Translations under genes and position numbers: made by a program
Shown: one piece after another, positions 1 to 5,654 of the stretch
How the letters are laid out: every line of letters starts with the position of its first letter
How positions within the stretch are numbered: position 1 is the first letter of the stretch
Notes under the pieces: model-generated
Told to the model about the DNA's origin: nothing
The model's database searches: none
The model's input: the letters and a program-made list of their open reading frames with translations, nothing else
NCBI GenBank assembly: GCA_024232355.1
Contig: JAAEPW010000280.1
Span: 1-5,730, forward strand
Source: Chloroflexota bacterium
Lineage (GTDB): Bacteria > Chloroflexota > Anaerolineae > B4-G1
Length of the DNA stretch: 5,730 nt
Reading direction: 5' to 3'

Positions 1-1911
1 AAACTGCGGAAACTATTCGAGCGTTCAACCGATGCCATCTTTCTGGTAGACACGAAAACTGGCCGTTACCTGGATGCAAACCGCGCTGCAGAAATATTGA
101 CCAGCCGCTCTGTCAAAGAAATCACCACCTTGACCATACACGATATTACTCCTGCCAACGCCAGGGAACGGTTGAAAACAGTGCAGCAAACTTTGAAGGA
201 AACCACTGATTTGGGCCAAGTTGTCTATCAAAGGCCCGATGGCACGGAAAGACTGGTTTTACTGAGTGCGATCCCAATACAGGACAATCTGGTTTTTGGA
301 CTGGCTCACGATATCACCGAGCGGGTACAGGTGGAAAAAGAACGAGAACTGCTGCTGGCACAGATTCGCGTGCAGGCCCTGCAGATGCAGGGCATCATTG
401 ACACTGTACCAGAAGGTGTGCTTTTGTTGGATGCTGATGGTCGTGTCATGCTGGCCAACCCGGTGGCAAAGCAAGACCTGCTCACCCTCGTGGGTCAAGA
501 CATTATCTCAACCCACGCCCCCATTACCCGTCTGGGCGACCGCTCGCTGGCGGAACTGCTGACCTCACCACCCGCCAAGGGGCTGTGGCACGAGACAAAG
601 GCCGATGACCGGATATTTGAGATTATCGCCCGACCAATGATGCCGGCCGCAGACAGTCGGTTGTCCACAGACAGTCAGTCGGAAAACTGGGTAATGGTCA
701 TCAACGACGTGACTCGGGAGCGAGTGGCACGAGGGCATCAGCACCGGCAAGAGCGGCTGGCGGCGGTGGGACAACTGGCAGCGGGCATTGCTCACGATTT
801 TAACAACATGCTGACAGTCATCATGCTCTACACGCACCAACTCACGCGTCAGGAACAACCTTCCGACATCACGGTGTCGGCTGCCGAGATCATTATCAAC
901 GAATCGAAAAGAGCATCCAAATTGGTGGGGCAGATTCTCGACTTTAGTCGTCGCTCATCTCTCGAAATCAGCCCGATGGACCTCAAGCCCTTTATCAAAG
1001 AGACTGTCCGCGTCTTGGAGCGCACACTCCCAGAGAACATTCGCCTTTACCTGGATGTAGGAGGAAAAGAGCCCACTACTCCGTTCATAGTCAAGGGCGA
1101 TCCCACGCGCATCCAGCAGGTGCTGATGAACTTGGTGGTTAATGCACGGGACGCGATGCCCCAAGGCGGTGATTTGCGAATCGAACTGACCTGTATCGAG
1201 TTGCGGCCGGGAGATACTCCACCGCGAATCGAGATGCTGCCGGAAGGGCTGCCGGAGGGTGAGTGGATTTGCATGTCGGTTTCGGACACCGGCGCGGGCA
1301 TCCCACCGCACGTGATGGATCACATCTTTGAACCTTTCTTTAGTACCAAAGGGCCGGGGGAGGGTACCGGGTTGGGATTGGCGCAGGTACACGGCATCGT
1401 GGGGGCGCACGCGGGACACATTGGCATAGAGACAGAACTGGCCAACGATGGTATTGGGGGAACAACCTTTCGCATCTACCTGCCATCTAGCAAAGGAAAA
1501 CAAGATGCCACAGAGGAAAAGGTCTCAACCATCTCACAGGGGCAGGGAGAGACCATTCTGTTGGTGGAAGACAATGAAAATCTACGCGAGGGGGGCAATA
1601 AACTGTTGAAATCGCTGGGCTACCGGGTACTGACTGGAGCGAACGGGCACGAGGCGCTAATGCTCTACCAGTCGATGAAAGGGATAGACCTGGTGATCAC
1701 GGATATAGTGATGCCAGAGATGGGGGGAAAGGAACTGGTAATCGAACTGAGAAAAATAAATCCTGATCTCAAGGTTCTGGCCGTCACTGGTTACATTGTT
1801 GACAAAGATATGCAGGAATTGAGAGATGCGGGCTTTTCGAATGTGGTCTACAAACCTTTCGAGGTAGACAAGTTGGCGCAGGTAATTCGCCGGACGTTGG
1901 ATGAGGGTTGA
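1..1911 (+). CDS. Hybrid sensor histidine kinase with PAS domains and C-terminal receiver (5' partial)
   Basis: The frame is open from base 1, so the gene starts outside the window; 636 codons are visible to the TGA at 1909-1911. Visible domains: a PAS domain from about residue 4 (FERSTDAIFLVD) to 108; a helical linker rich in E, K and L; a second PAS at about 127-240 (VPEGVLLLDADGRV, ending VINDVTRERV); a HisKA H-box with phosphoacceptor His265 in GIAHDFNN (codon 793-795); a HATPase with N-box Asn381, G1 box SDTGAGIP (Asp429), FEPFF and GEGTGLGLA; and a receiver from about 517 with acidic pair ED, phosphoacceptor Asp568 in VITDIVMPEM, Thr596 and Lys618. All catalytic residues are present, so it should autophosphorylate on His265 and pass phosphate to its own Asp568. 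The HDFNN box is typical of NtrB-like kinases. No membrane segment is visible, but the N-terminus is missing. The signal and downstream partner cannot be read from this window. It converges on the hsd operon and shows no link to it. Confidence 0.95.
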   Translation, partial: KLRKLFERSTDAIFLVDTKTGRYLDANRAAEILTSRSVKEITTLTIHDITPANARERLKTVQQTLKETTDLGQVVYQRPDGTERLVLLSAIPIQDNLVFGLAHDITERVQVEKERELLLAQIRVQALQMQGIIDTVPEGVLLLDADGRVMLANPVAKQDLLTLVGQDIISTHAPITRLGDRSLAELLTSPPAKGLWHETKADDRIFEIIARPMMPAADSRLSTDSQSENWVMVINDVTRERVARGHQHRQERLAAVGQLAAGIAHDFNNMLTVIMLYTHQLTRQEQPSDITVSAAEIIINESKRASKLVGQILDFSRRSSLEISPMDLKPFIKETVRVLERTLPENIRLYLDVGGKEPTTPFIVKGDPTRIQQVLMNLVVNARDAMPQGGDLRIELTCIELRPGDTPPRIEMLPEGLPEGEWICMSVSDTGAGIPPHVMDHIFEPFFSTKGPGEGTGLGLAQVHGIVGAHAGHIGIETELANDGIGGTTFRIYLPSSKGKQDATEEKVSTISQGQGETILLVEDNENLREGGNKLLKSLGYRVLTGANGHEALMLYQSMKGIDLVITDIVMPEMGGKELVIELRKINPDLKVLAVTGYIVDKDMQELRDAGFSNVVYKPFEVDKLAQVIRRTLDEG

Positions 1912-2025
1912 GGAGAGACAAGTGTTGTTCCAGCTCCGGGCAATCCATTTGACAGGTCCTTGGACAAGTTCGAGCAGGTATTGATGCACAAAGAGGATGC
2001 GATGGTTGATCTCTGTCTAGATCTT
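1912..2025. other. Spacer between kinase gene and repeat element, no gene seen
   Basis: A 114-base stretch between the kinase stop codon and the left end of the 380-bp element. It contains no recognisable coding frame, RNA or convincing intrinsic terminator; the only inverted repeat I noticed, GTCC-TT-GGAC, is too short and lacks a T-run. It does not encode any part of HsdR on the minus strand, which matters because the other side of the element is truncated hsdR. Confidence 0.6.
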
Positions 2026-2031
2026 TGTAGG

Positions 2032-2095
2032 GAGTCAAAGAAAGTGGAACTGGAGTCAAAGATAATGGGACTGGGAGTCAGAGATAATGGGACCG
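2032..2095 (+). repeat. Left cluster of three tandem ~22-bp subterminal repeats
   Basis: Three consecutive copies begin at 2032, 2053 and 2075, each a variant of GAGTCAAAGATAATGGGAC followed by TGG or CG. The first is the most diverged (AAAGTGGAAC in its second half). The steps of 21 and 22 bases equal two helical turns, so the same face of each copy points the same way. Such arrays usually bind a transposase or a related DNA-binding protein. Confidence 0.85.
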
Positions 2096-2139
2096 TCCTA
2101 GAATCTCGTGTTTTTGGTGGGATTTCATCAGACAAGATA

Positions 2140-2203
2140 GTGCCCCCACATATAGGGGAAAGTAGGTGCAATTTTGGGCTTTTGTCCCCCATATATGGTG
2201 CTC
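2140..2203. repeat. Imperfect inverted repeat inside the 380-bp element
   Basis: The left arm GTGCCCCCACATATAGGGG (2140-2158) pairs imperfectly with TCCCCCATATATGGTGC (2185-2201). Each arm is also partly self-complementary: CCCC/GGGG in the left arm, and the perfect 10-base palindrome CCATATATGG at 2189-2198. The segment could fold as one long or two short hairpins. No coding function is evident. It may be what remains of the element's interior or a separate small palindromic repeat. Confidence 0.5.
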
Positions 2204-2251
2204 TTGCTGGTCGTAACAAAAATCTGTATCTCGAACCAATTGACAATTAGG

Positions 2252-2399
2252 CCAGTCCCGGTAACTTTGACGCAAAAATAGGCCAGTCCCATTATCTTTG
2301 ATCTGGAGGTGAGCTAGTCTTGCTATCTCTGCCTTCCAGTCCCATTATATTTGACTCTGGGGACCTATTTGGGCCTTCCAGTCCCATTATATTTGACTC
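2252..2399 (-). repeat. Right cluster of four spaced ~22-bp subterminal repeats
   Basis: Copies occupy 2252-2273, 2283-2303, 2336-2357 and 2378-2399, all in the opposite orientation to the left cluster. The two outer copies are identical over 22 bases; 2283-2303 lacks one base and 2252-2273 is the most diverged. The start-to-start steps of 31, 53 and 42 bases are close to 3, 5 and 4 helical turns. The outermost copy starts six bases from the element tip, exactly as on the left. Confidence 0.85.
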
Positions 2400-2894
2400 A
2401 CTACAAAAGAGCAGGGGGATGCCGTTGACAAAGCCGACCAAGTCGGGGCGGCGCCTGCCCTCGCCGCTGATCCAGAGCTGCTGGACCATCAAAAAGTCGT
2501 TGTTGGCGGGGTCGTTCCAATCTATGACGCGGACTCTTTCCTGGCATTCCTGGCCATGGTCGTCGCGGTAGGTGACGGGGACGCCGTCTTTGAGCAGTTG
2601 GTGGACGTCGTGGTTGGCCTGGACGGAGGTGACGACGCTGCGCCCGCGCGCGAGTTCGGCGAGGGCGGCATCGAGGGCGGCGGGGGGCAGGGGGTTGAGT
2701 TTTTCCAGGGCGGCGCGCAGGCGGGGGAGGAGGAGGACCTGGGTCTCGTTGGCGCGGCCGAGGTAGGGGTGGGAGGGGGTGGCGGCTTGGGGGTCAAAGG
2801 CTTCGTAGTAGGCGTTGGCGGTGGCCCAGCCGAGGTTGGCAAAGAGCCGCATAGTGCGGTCTTCGAGGGCTTGTTCGGCGTCGAGGTGGGTCAT
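2292..2894 (-). pseudogene. hsdR: Type I restriction enzyme subunit R, N-terminal fragment
   Basis: Start ATG at 2894-2892 overlaps the upstream stop (ATGA) and begins MTHLDAEQALEDR. The first 163 residues are the N-terminal part of an HsdR translocase/nuclease: MRLFANLGW near residue 15, then VRVIDWNDPANNDFLMVQQL and RPDLVGFVNGIPLLF. In HsdR the nuclease PD-(D/E)XK site uses the Asp of RPDL (Asp151 here) plus a following ELK that normally comes right after GIPLVF. That ELK, all helicase motifs and about 85% of a normal ~1000-residue protein are missing. From base 2405 downward the frame runs into the 380-bp element and adds 37 residues containing two copies of ESNIMGLEG before a stop at 2292. 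The product cannot cut or translocate DNA. It was the last gene of the operon as preserved here. Confidence 0.9.
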
Positions 2895-3607
2895 TGGCCC
2901 TCCCTGGCCAGTTTTAGTGTGCGGTCGCGGAGGGCCAGTAACTCGTTCCGCTCGGCCACGATAATGTCCCTCGGCCTCTGGCCGTCGTCCCCGGGCTGGC
3001 ATTCCCAACCCCGCAGCAATATCAGGGTTTCGGTCAGACTCTGCCCCTCGCTTTCAAATGGCTGTCCATCGAATATCTGTGTGAGCTGTTCCAGGAACTC
3101 TCGCCCCAACTCGTTTTCCTGACGACCGCCGCCCACCATCACCTGGACGGGCGTCAACCCAGCAAAGAAGGGATGCGGGGTTGTGTTCCATCGTTGTTCC
3201 AACGCCCGCAGCGCGTCCTGTCTATCACCGGCGCTGCCAAAGGTCTGGGCCTGCCACCCGGTCAGCATGTCTGCCCACACCTCATCCTCTGGCTCGCCCC
3301 ACGGCGGCGTATACAAGTTGAGGATGCCGCCGCTCCGCCAGTACGCGGTTGTGTAACGGCCTTGGGGCCAGGGCTGGAACAAGCGTCGCGCTTCGCGCCG
3401 CGTCATCTCTGGCACAATGGCGGGGAAAAGGGATATCGCCTGTTCCACGTCTCCGGAAGACCAGACGATCTCGGCAAAGCTGGACTTGTGTGCCTTGTGG
3501 TGGATGTTCAGGCTGCACTCGGTGAACATTGAGAACAAACGCTCGGCGGAGGCTTTTGTAGGAAACCAATAAGACATCGTCCGTACTTTGGGGTCGCTTT
3601 CTACCAT
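2891..3607 (-). CDS. Uncharacterised protein encoded between hsdS and hsdR
   Basis: This is a 238-residue protein starting MVESDPKVRTMSYWFPTK. I chose ATG 3607-3605 because it follows a GAGGTGG site and overlaps the TPR gene stop by 7 bases (ATGGTAG); the frame stays open upstream to 3754, but that part overlaps the TPR gene in another frame. No signal peptide or membrane segment is seen. The sequence is soluble-looking and tryptophan-rich in the middle (FQPWPQGRY, YWRSGG, PPWGEPEDEVWADML, about 78-115). A distinct segment HPFFAGLTPVQVMVGGG (145-161) faintly recalls the 'GLTP.QV' turn of small antitoxin or DNA-binding modules. The C-terminus is charged and helical (DIIVAERNELLALRDRTLKLA). I do not recognise the family. 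Operon position suggests a partner of the TPR protein or of the RM enzyme, but no function is assigned. The frame has no visible lesion, unlike hsdS and hsdR. Confidence 0.8.
   Translation of the reverse strand: MVESDPKVRTMSYWFPTKASAERLFSMFTECSLNIHHKAHKSSFAEIVWSSGDVEQAISLFPAIVPEMTRREARRLFQPWPQGRYTTAYWRSGGILNLYTPPWGEPEDEVWADMLTGWQAQTFGSAGDRQDALRALEQRWNTTPHPFFAGLTPVQVMVGGGRQENELGREFLEQLTQIFDGQPFESEGQSLTETLILLRGWECQPGDDGQRPRDIIVAERNELLALRDRTLKLAREGQ
2898..2904 (-). promoter_or_regulatory. Ribosome-binding site for hsdR
   Basis: On the minus strand GGGAGGG precedes the ATG at 2894 by only a few bases and lies within the last codons of the upstream gene. The start and the upstream stop overlap as ATGA, so translation of the two is probably coupled. 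This supports MTHLDAEQ as the start rather than an in-frame ATG further upstream at 3008. Confidence 0.6.
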
Positions 3608-4311
3608 GTTATCCACCTCATCTCGCCCCGCAAAGCAGACAGGGCATCTTTGGCCAGGGGATAGTCTGGCATACGCTTTAGGGCCTCCTGCACATCGGCG
3701 ATGGCGGCTGCTTTGTCGCCGCGCAAAAAGTAGCGCACGATGCCCCGGTTGCAAAAGGTTCGCGCTCCTATCTCGACATCGTCGTCGCTTAACCGCTCCA
3801 CAGCCTGGTTATAGCAGTCGAGCGCGCCGCCATAGTCGCCCAGCAGGTAGCTCATAAAGCCCAACTCGTAATAGGGTTTGGGATGATCGGGCAGGGCGTC
3901 AATCACATGGTGGTACATCCGGCGGGCGCGCCAGAAATCGGCCGCGTGACGAAAGACCTGGTCGGCCACCTGCATCTCGACCAGGGCGCAGCGGGGATAG
4001 CGGGACAACGCCCGGTCATAGTGATCGACGATTTGCATGTATTCTTCCGTCTGCAAGAATACCTCCAGGCGCACAATCTCCCGCGCCCAGGGGACACCCA
4101 GGCGCTTTTCGTTGGCGGCGATGTAGCGGGCCAACTCGCCCCGCTCCGGTTCGGCAGAGGCGAAGCAATCCAGGGCAATCTCTTGCCAGTTGTCGGGCCG
4201 GATCTCGATGTGGTTGCGAGAGATGGCTTTGTCGGCCTCGCGAATTCCCTGCCGGTATTCGGATGAGGGGGATGGCCTGCGGGGGCGTTTTCGTCGTTTT
4301 TGTTTGTTCAT
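3601..4311 (-). CDS. Tetratricopeptide-repeat protein in the hsd operon
   Basis: A 236-residue protein, complete from ATG 4311-4309 to TAG 3603-3601. The N-terminus is very basic (KQKRRKRPRR, residues 3-12), which could contact nucleic acid. The rest is helical with TPR-type units. The clearest is residues 146-177 (PYYELGFMSYLLGDYGGALDCYNQ...), with small residues at the canonical G/A positions and a following unit at about 183-217 (CNRGIVRYF...KAAAIADVQEALKRMPDYP). Two weaker units cover about 84-143 (YMQIVDHYDRALSRYP; RARRMYHHVIDALPDHP). TPR arrays usually scaffold protein-protein contacts, and no catalytic motif is seen. It starts 5 bases after the hsdS stop, has its Shine-Dalgarno within the last hsdS codons, and overlaps the next gene by 7 bases. 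It is therefore an integral operon member, perhaps binding an RM subunit or the 2891-3607 product. That role is inference. Confidence 0.88.
   Translation of the reverse strand: MNKQKRRKRPRRPSPSSEYRQGIREADKAISRNHIEIRPDNWQEIALDCFASAEPERGELARYIAANEKRLGVPWAREIVRLEVFLQTEEYMQIVDHYDRALSRYPRCALVEMQVADQVFRHAADFWRARRMYHHVIDALPDHPKPYYELGFMSYLLGDYGGALDCYNQAVERLSDDDVEIGARTFCNRGIVRYFLRGDKAAAIADVQEALKRMPDYPLAKDALSALRGEMRWITW
3613..3619 (-). promoter_or_regulatory. Ribosome-binding site selecting the start of the 2891-3607 gene
   Basis: GAGGTGG on the minus strand lies inside the final codons of the TPR gene. The GAGG core is 8 bases before the ATG at 3607. This places the start at the 7-base overlap and implies coupled translation with the TPR gene. 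Confidence 0.6.
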
Positions 4312-4319
4312 AGGGTTTA

Positions 4320-4324
4320 CTCCT
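4320..4324 (-). promoter_or_regulatory. Ribosome-binding site for the TPR gene, inside hsdS
   Basis: AGGAG on the minus strand lies 8 bases before the ATG at 4311 and overlaps the last codons of hsdS (the GAG immediately before the TAA). The match and spacing are near ideal. The TPR gene can therefore be translated independently even though hsdS now has an internal stop, provided the mRNA is still made. Confidence 0.75.
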
Positions 4325-4719
4325 GTGGCGCGCCGTGGATGGGGAGGTCGGAGACGTCGAGTTGGCCGGAGATGAGGCGGGGGAGGAGGAGGTCGCAGGT
4401 GGCGCGGAGGTTGGCGTTCTTCAGTTGTAATGTTCTGACTTGCTCAAAGTGAGGATACGTCATTTTGTGAAAGGCATCAAGTGTTCCAATGTCAGGATAG
4501 ATGACTCGTAGGTTAACGAACTTGCCACGGCTCAGGTTTACCATTGTAGCGCTTGTAGCACCGTATTGATTGATAGTTTCTCTTAACCCAGTCAGTGCAA
4601 AATATAGGAATTCGCGATCAACTTCATTTTGTAGAACTATTGAGTTGATCTGTTGATTGGTCTGAGAAGGAACCGTTGTGATGGTGACCAGACCAGCAGA
4701 ACCAATGCAACTAACACAT

Positions 4720-4724
4720 AGGCT
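4720..4724 (+). repeat. Target-site duplication, left copy (AGGCT)
   Basis: AGGCT directly abuts the left inverted repeat of the 139-bp element. The neighbouring bases outside it (T at 4719 versus G at 4863) do not extend the match, so the duplication is 5 bases. AGGCT differs from its own reverse complement at only one position, so it could look like a continuation of the inverted repeat; restoration of the hsdS frame favours the duplication reading. Confidence 0.8.
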
Positions 4725-4863
4725 CAGAGTACCATCAGATTCGACGTGGCGACGAAATCATCCAACGGATACCCCCATATATGCCGAAAAGTTCGCATCA
4801 AAACCCAGATGTGGGGTGGCGGGAGATTTTGTCACACTTGGATTCCAAATTGATGGTAATCTG
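4725..4863. mobile_element. 139-bp MITE-like element inserted in hsdS
   Basis: The left end on the + strand is CAGAGTACCATCA (4725-4737); the reverse complement of the right end (4851-4863) is CAGATTACCATCA. The inverted repeats match at 12 of 13 positions, with weaker similarity further in (GACGAAATC versus GACAAAATC). AGGCT flanks it on both sides. Element plus one AGGCT is 144 bases, so the hsdS frame is kept, but 34 foreign residues and a TGA (4760-4758) are added. Deleting it in silico rejoins hsdS as SPNS-LCVSCIG, matching TRD1 ([12 protein letters not shown]). A small hairpin CCCA-GATG-TGGG lies at 4804-4815. It is too short for a transposase, so it must have been mobilised in trans by an unidentified IS with CAGA(G/T)TACCATCA ends and 5-bp duplications. 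Confidence 0.88.
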
Positions 4864-4868
4864 AGGCT
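4864..4868 (+). repeat. Target-site duplication, right copy (AGGCT)
   Basis: This second AGGCT directly follows the right inverted repeat TGATGGTAATCTG. With the left copy it marks a clean transposition event into the Ser-Leu codons of hsdS TRD2. Confidence 0.8.
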
Positions 4869-5654
4869 ATTTGGAGAGATCGTTTTCGGTCTCTGTGACT
4901 CGGCACCCGACTTTGAGAGATTGTCTATAGTGCGAGTACAGAAAATGTTACCATGCATATCAGGAATTTTGACAAATGGCATATAATTGTCGTAGTATTC
5001 CGGTATTTTTTTGCTCGGCGTTTTTCCTGTGATGACTTTGCCAAACTGTCCTAGAGTGCGTACCTCCCACCCCTCTGGAATTGGCCCAAGCTCAGACTCA
5101 ACCAGCGGCACCGACTGATGACCGGGGAAGCGAAAGTGGACGAACCACTCGCGGTAGAGGAGTTGGGCGGTTTGTTCGAGCAGGGCGATGCGGCGGGTGT
5201 TGTTTTCGATGAGATCGTCGTAGGCGGAGAGGATGGCGGCGATTTTTCGTTGGGTGGGGAGGGGATGAACCTTAACCTCGATTTGCTCGAATAAACTCTT
5301 CTTTACATGCTCTCTGCCAGAAGCTGAGCCACCTTCAAGTTGCTTAACTTGGGGAATGGTAGTCCTCAAAAGGCAATATACATAGAGAGGATCATAGTGT
5401 TCTTGATCTACAATTACACTGTTGATCTGTTGATTGGTAAAGCTTGTTTCACTGGTGAGGTAAATTTTTCCTATTGTGCCAACACAAACAACACACGTTG
5501 TGTTTTTTGGAAGAGCCCGGGTCTTTTGTACTTTATAGCCCGCTTTTGACAACTTGGTCTCGGTAGAGAAAACGCGACGGATACTTGGTTTTATGTCTGA
5601 GGGCTTGATAAACAGAAAATCGGAACTATAGTATTGGAGTTTGGACAACAGCAA

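Larger units (their letters stand above)
2026..2405. mobile_element. 380-bp transposase-less element with multiple subterminal repeats (IS21-like ends)
   Basis: The + strand left end reads TGTAGGGAGTCAAAGA and the reverse complement of the right end reads TGTAGTGAGTCAAATA, giving terminal inverted repeats of the form TGTAGKGAGTCAAAKA and a TG...CA outer boundary. Inside each end the motif GAGTCAAAKATAATGGGAC recurs: three tandem copies on the left, four spaced copies in opposite orientation on the right. Short motifs repeated inside the ends with TG/CA tips are known for the IS21 family, so this is probably an internally deleted IS21-type element or MITE, or fused ends of two copies. No transposase (istA/istB) frame is present in 2096-2251. 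No matching target duplication flanks it (left ...GATCTT, right AAAAGAG), which points to recombination or deletion rather than simple insertion. The family assignment is inference. Confidence 0.75.
4317..5654 (-). pseudogene. hsdS: Type I restriction enzyme specificity subunit S, interrupted by a small element and lacking its normal N-terminus
   Basis: HsdS supplies DNA sequence specificity to the HsdM/HsdR complex. Two target-recognition domains (TRDs) are visible. TRD1 has [24 protein letters not shown] and TNQQIN. The central conserved region is [20 protein letters not shown]...[13 protein letters not shown]2 runs [23 protein letters not shown] through [12 protein letters not shown], then CVSCIGSAGLV and TNQQIN. 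The distal region is QLKNANLRATCDLLLPRLISGQLDVSDL. The frame is the same throughout (446 codons), but an in-frame TGA at 4760-4758 ends the first part at residue 298; this stop belongs to the element at 4725-4863. By comparison with TRD2, about 25 residues expected before YYSSDF are absent. The nominal TTG at 5654 has no ribosome-binding site and the frame is open to the right edge. An ATG at 4544 could restart a 75-residue C-terminal piece. Confidence 0.9.

Noticed and set aside
955..1503. 182-codon minus-strand frame opposite the kinase
   Set aside because: It lies entirely opposite the conserved HATPase region of the kinase and has no recognisable motif; it is a shadow frame.
1960..2250. 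96-codon + strand frame starting MDKFEQVLMHKEDAM
   Set aside because: It runs through the left repeat cluster and element interior, has no recognisable domain, and its residues reflect the DNA repeats. It is unlikely to be a gene.
2032..2399. CRISPR-like array
   Set aside because: The repeats are tandem without spacers on the left, irregularly spaced on the right, and inverted between the two clusters. This is the layout of element ends, and no cas genes are present.
2556..3122. 188-codon + strand glycine/valine-rich frame
   Set aside because: It is antisense to hsdR and the preceding gene; its composition is the mirror of GC-rich third positions on the minus strand, with no domain or ribosome-binding site.
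3608..3754. Upstream extension of the 238-residue unknown protein to an ATG at 3754
   Set aside because: The extension overlaps the TPR gene by about 150 bases in another frame and is Arg/Cys/Pro-rich in a shadow-like way; a good ribosome-binding site precedes the 3607 start.
4758..4760. In-frame TGA in hsdS as a recoded codon (selenocysteine or readthrough) or a split-gene system
   Set aside because: The stop lies inside a 139-bp element with inverted repeats and a 5-bp target duplication, and the surrounding residues do not belong to HsdS. Transposition explains it fully.
4678..4986. 102-codon + strand frame across the MITE
   Set aside because: It is antisense to hsdS and spans both ends of the inserted element; there is no sign that it encodes a transposase fragment.
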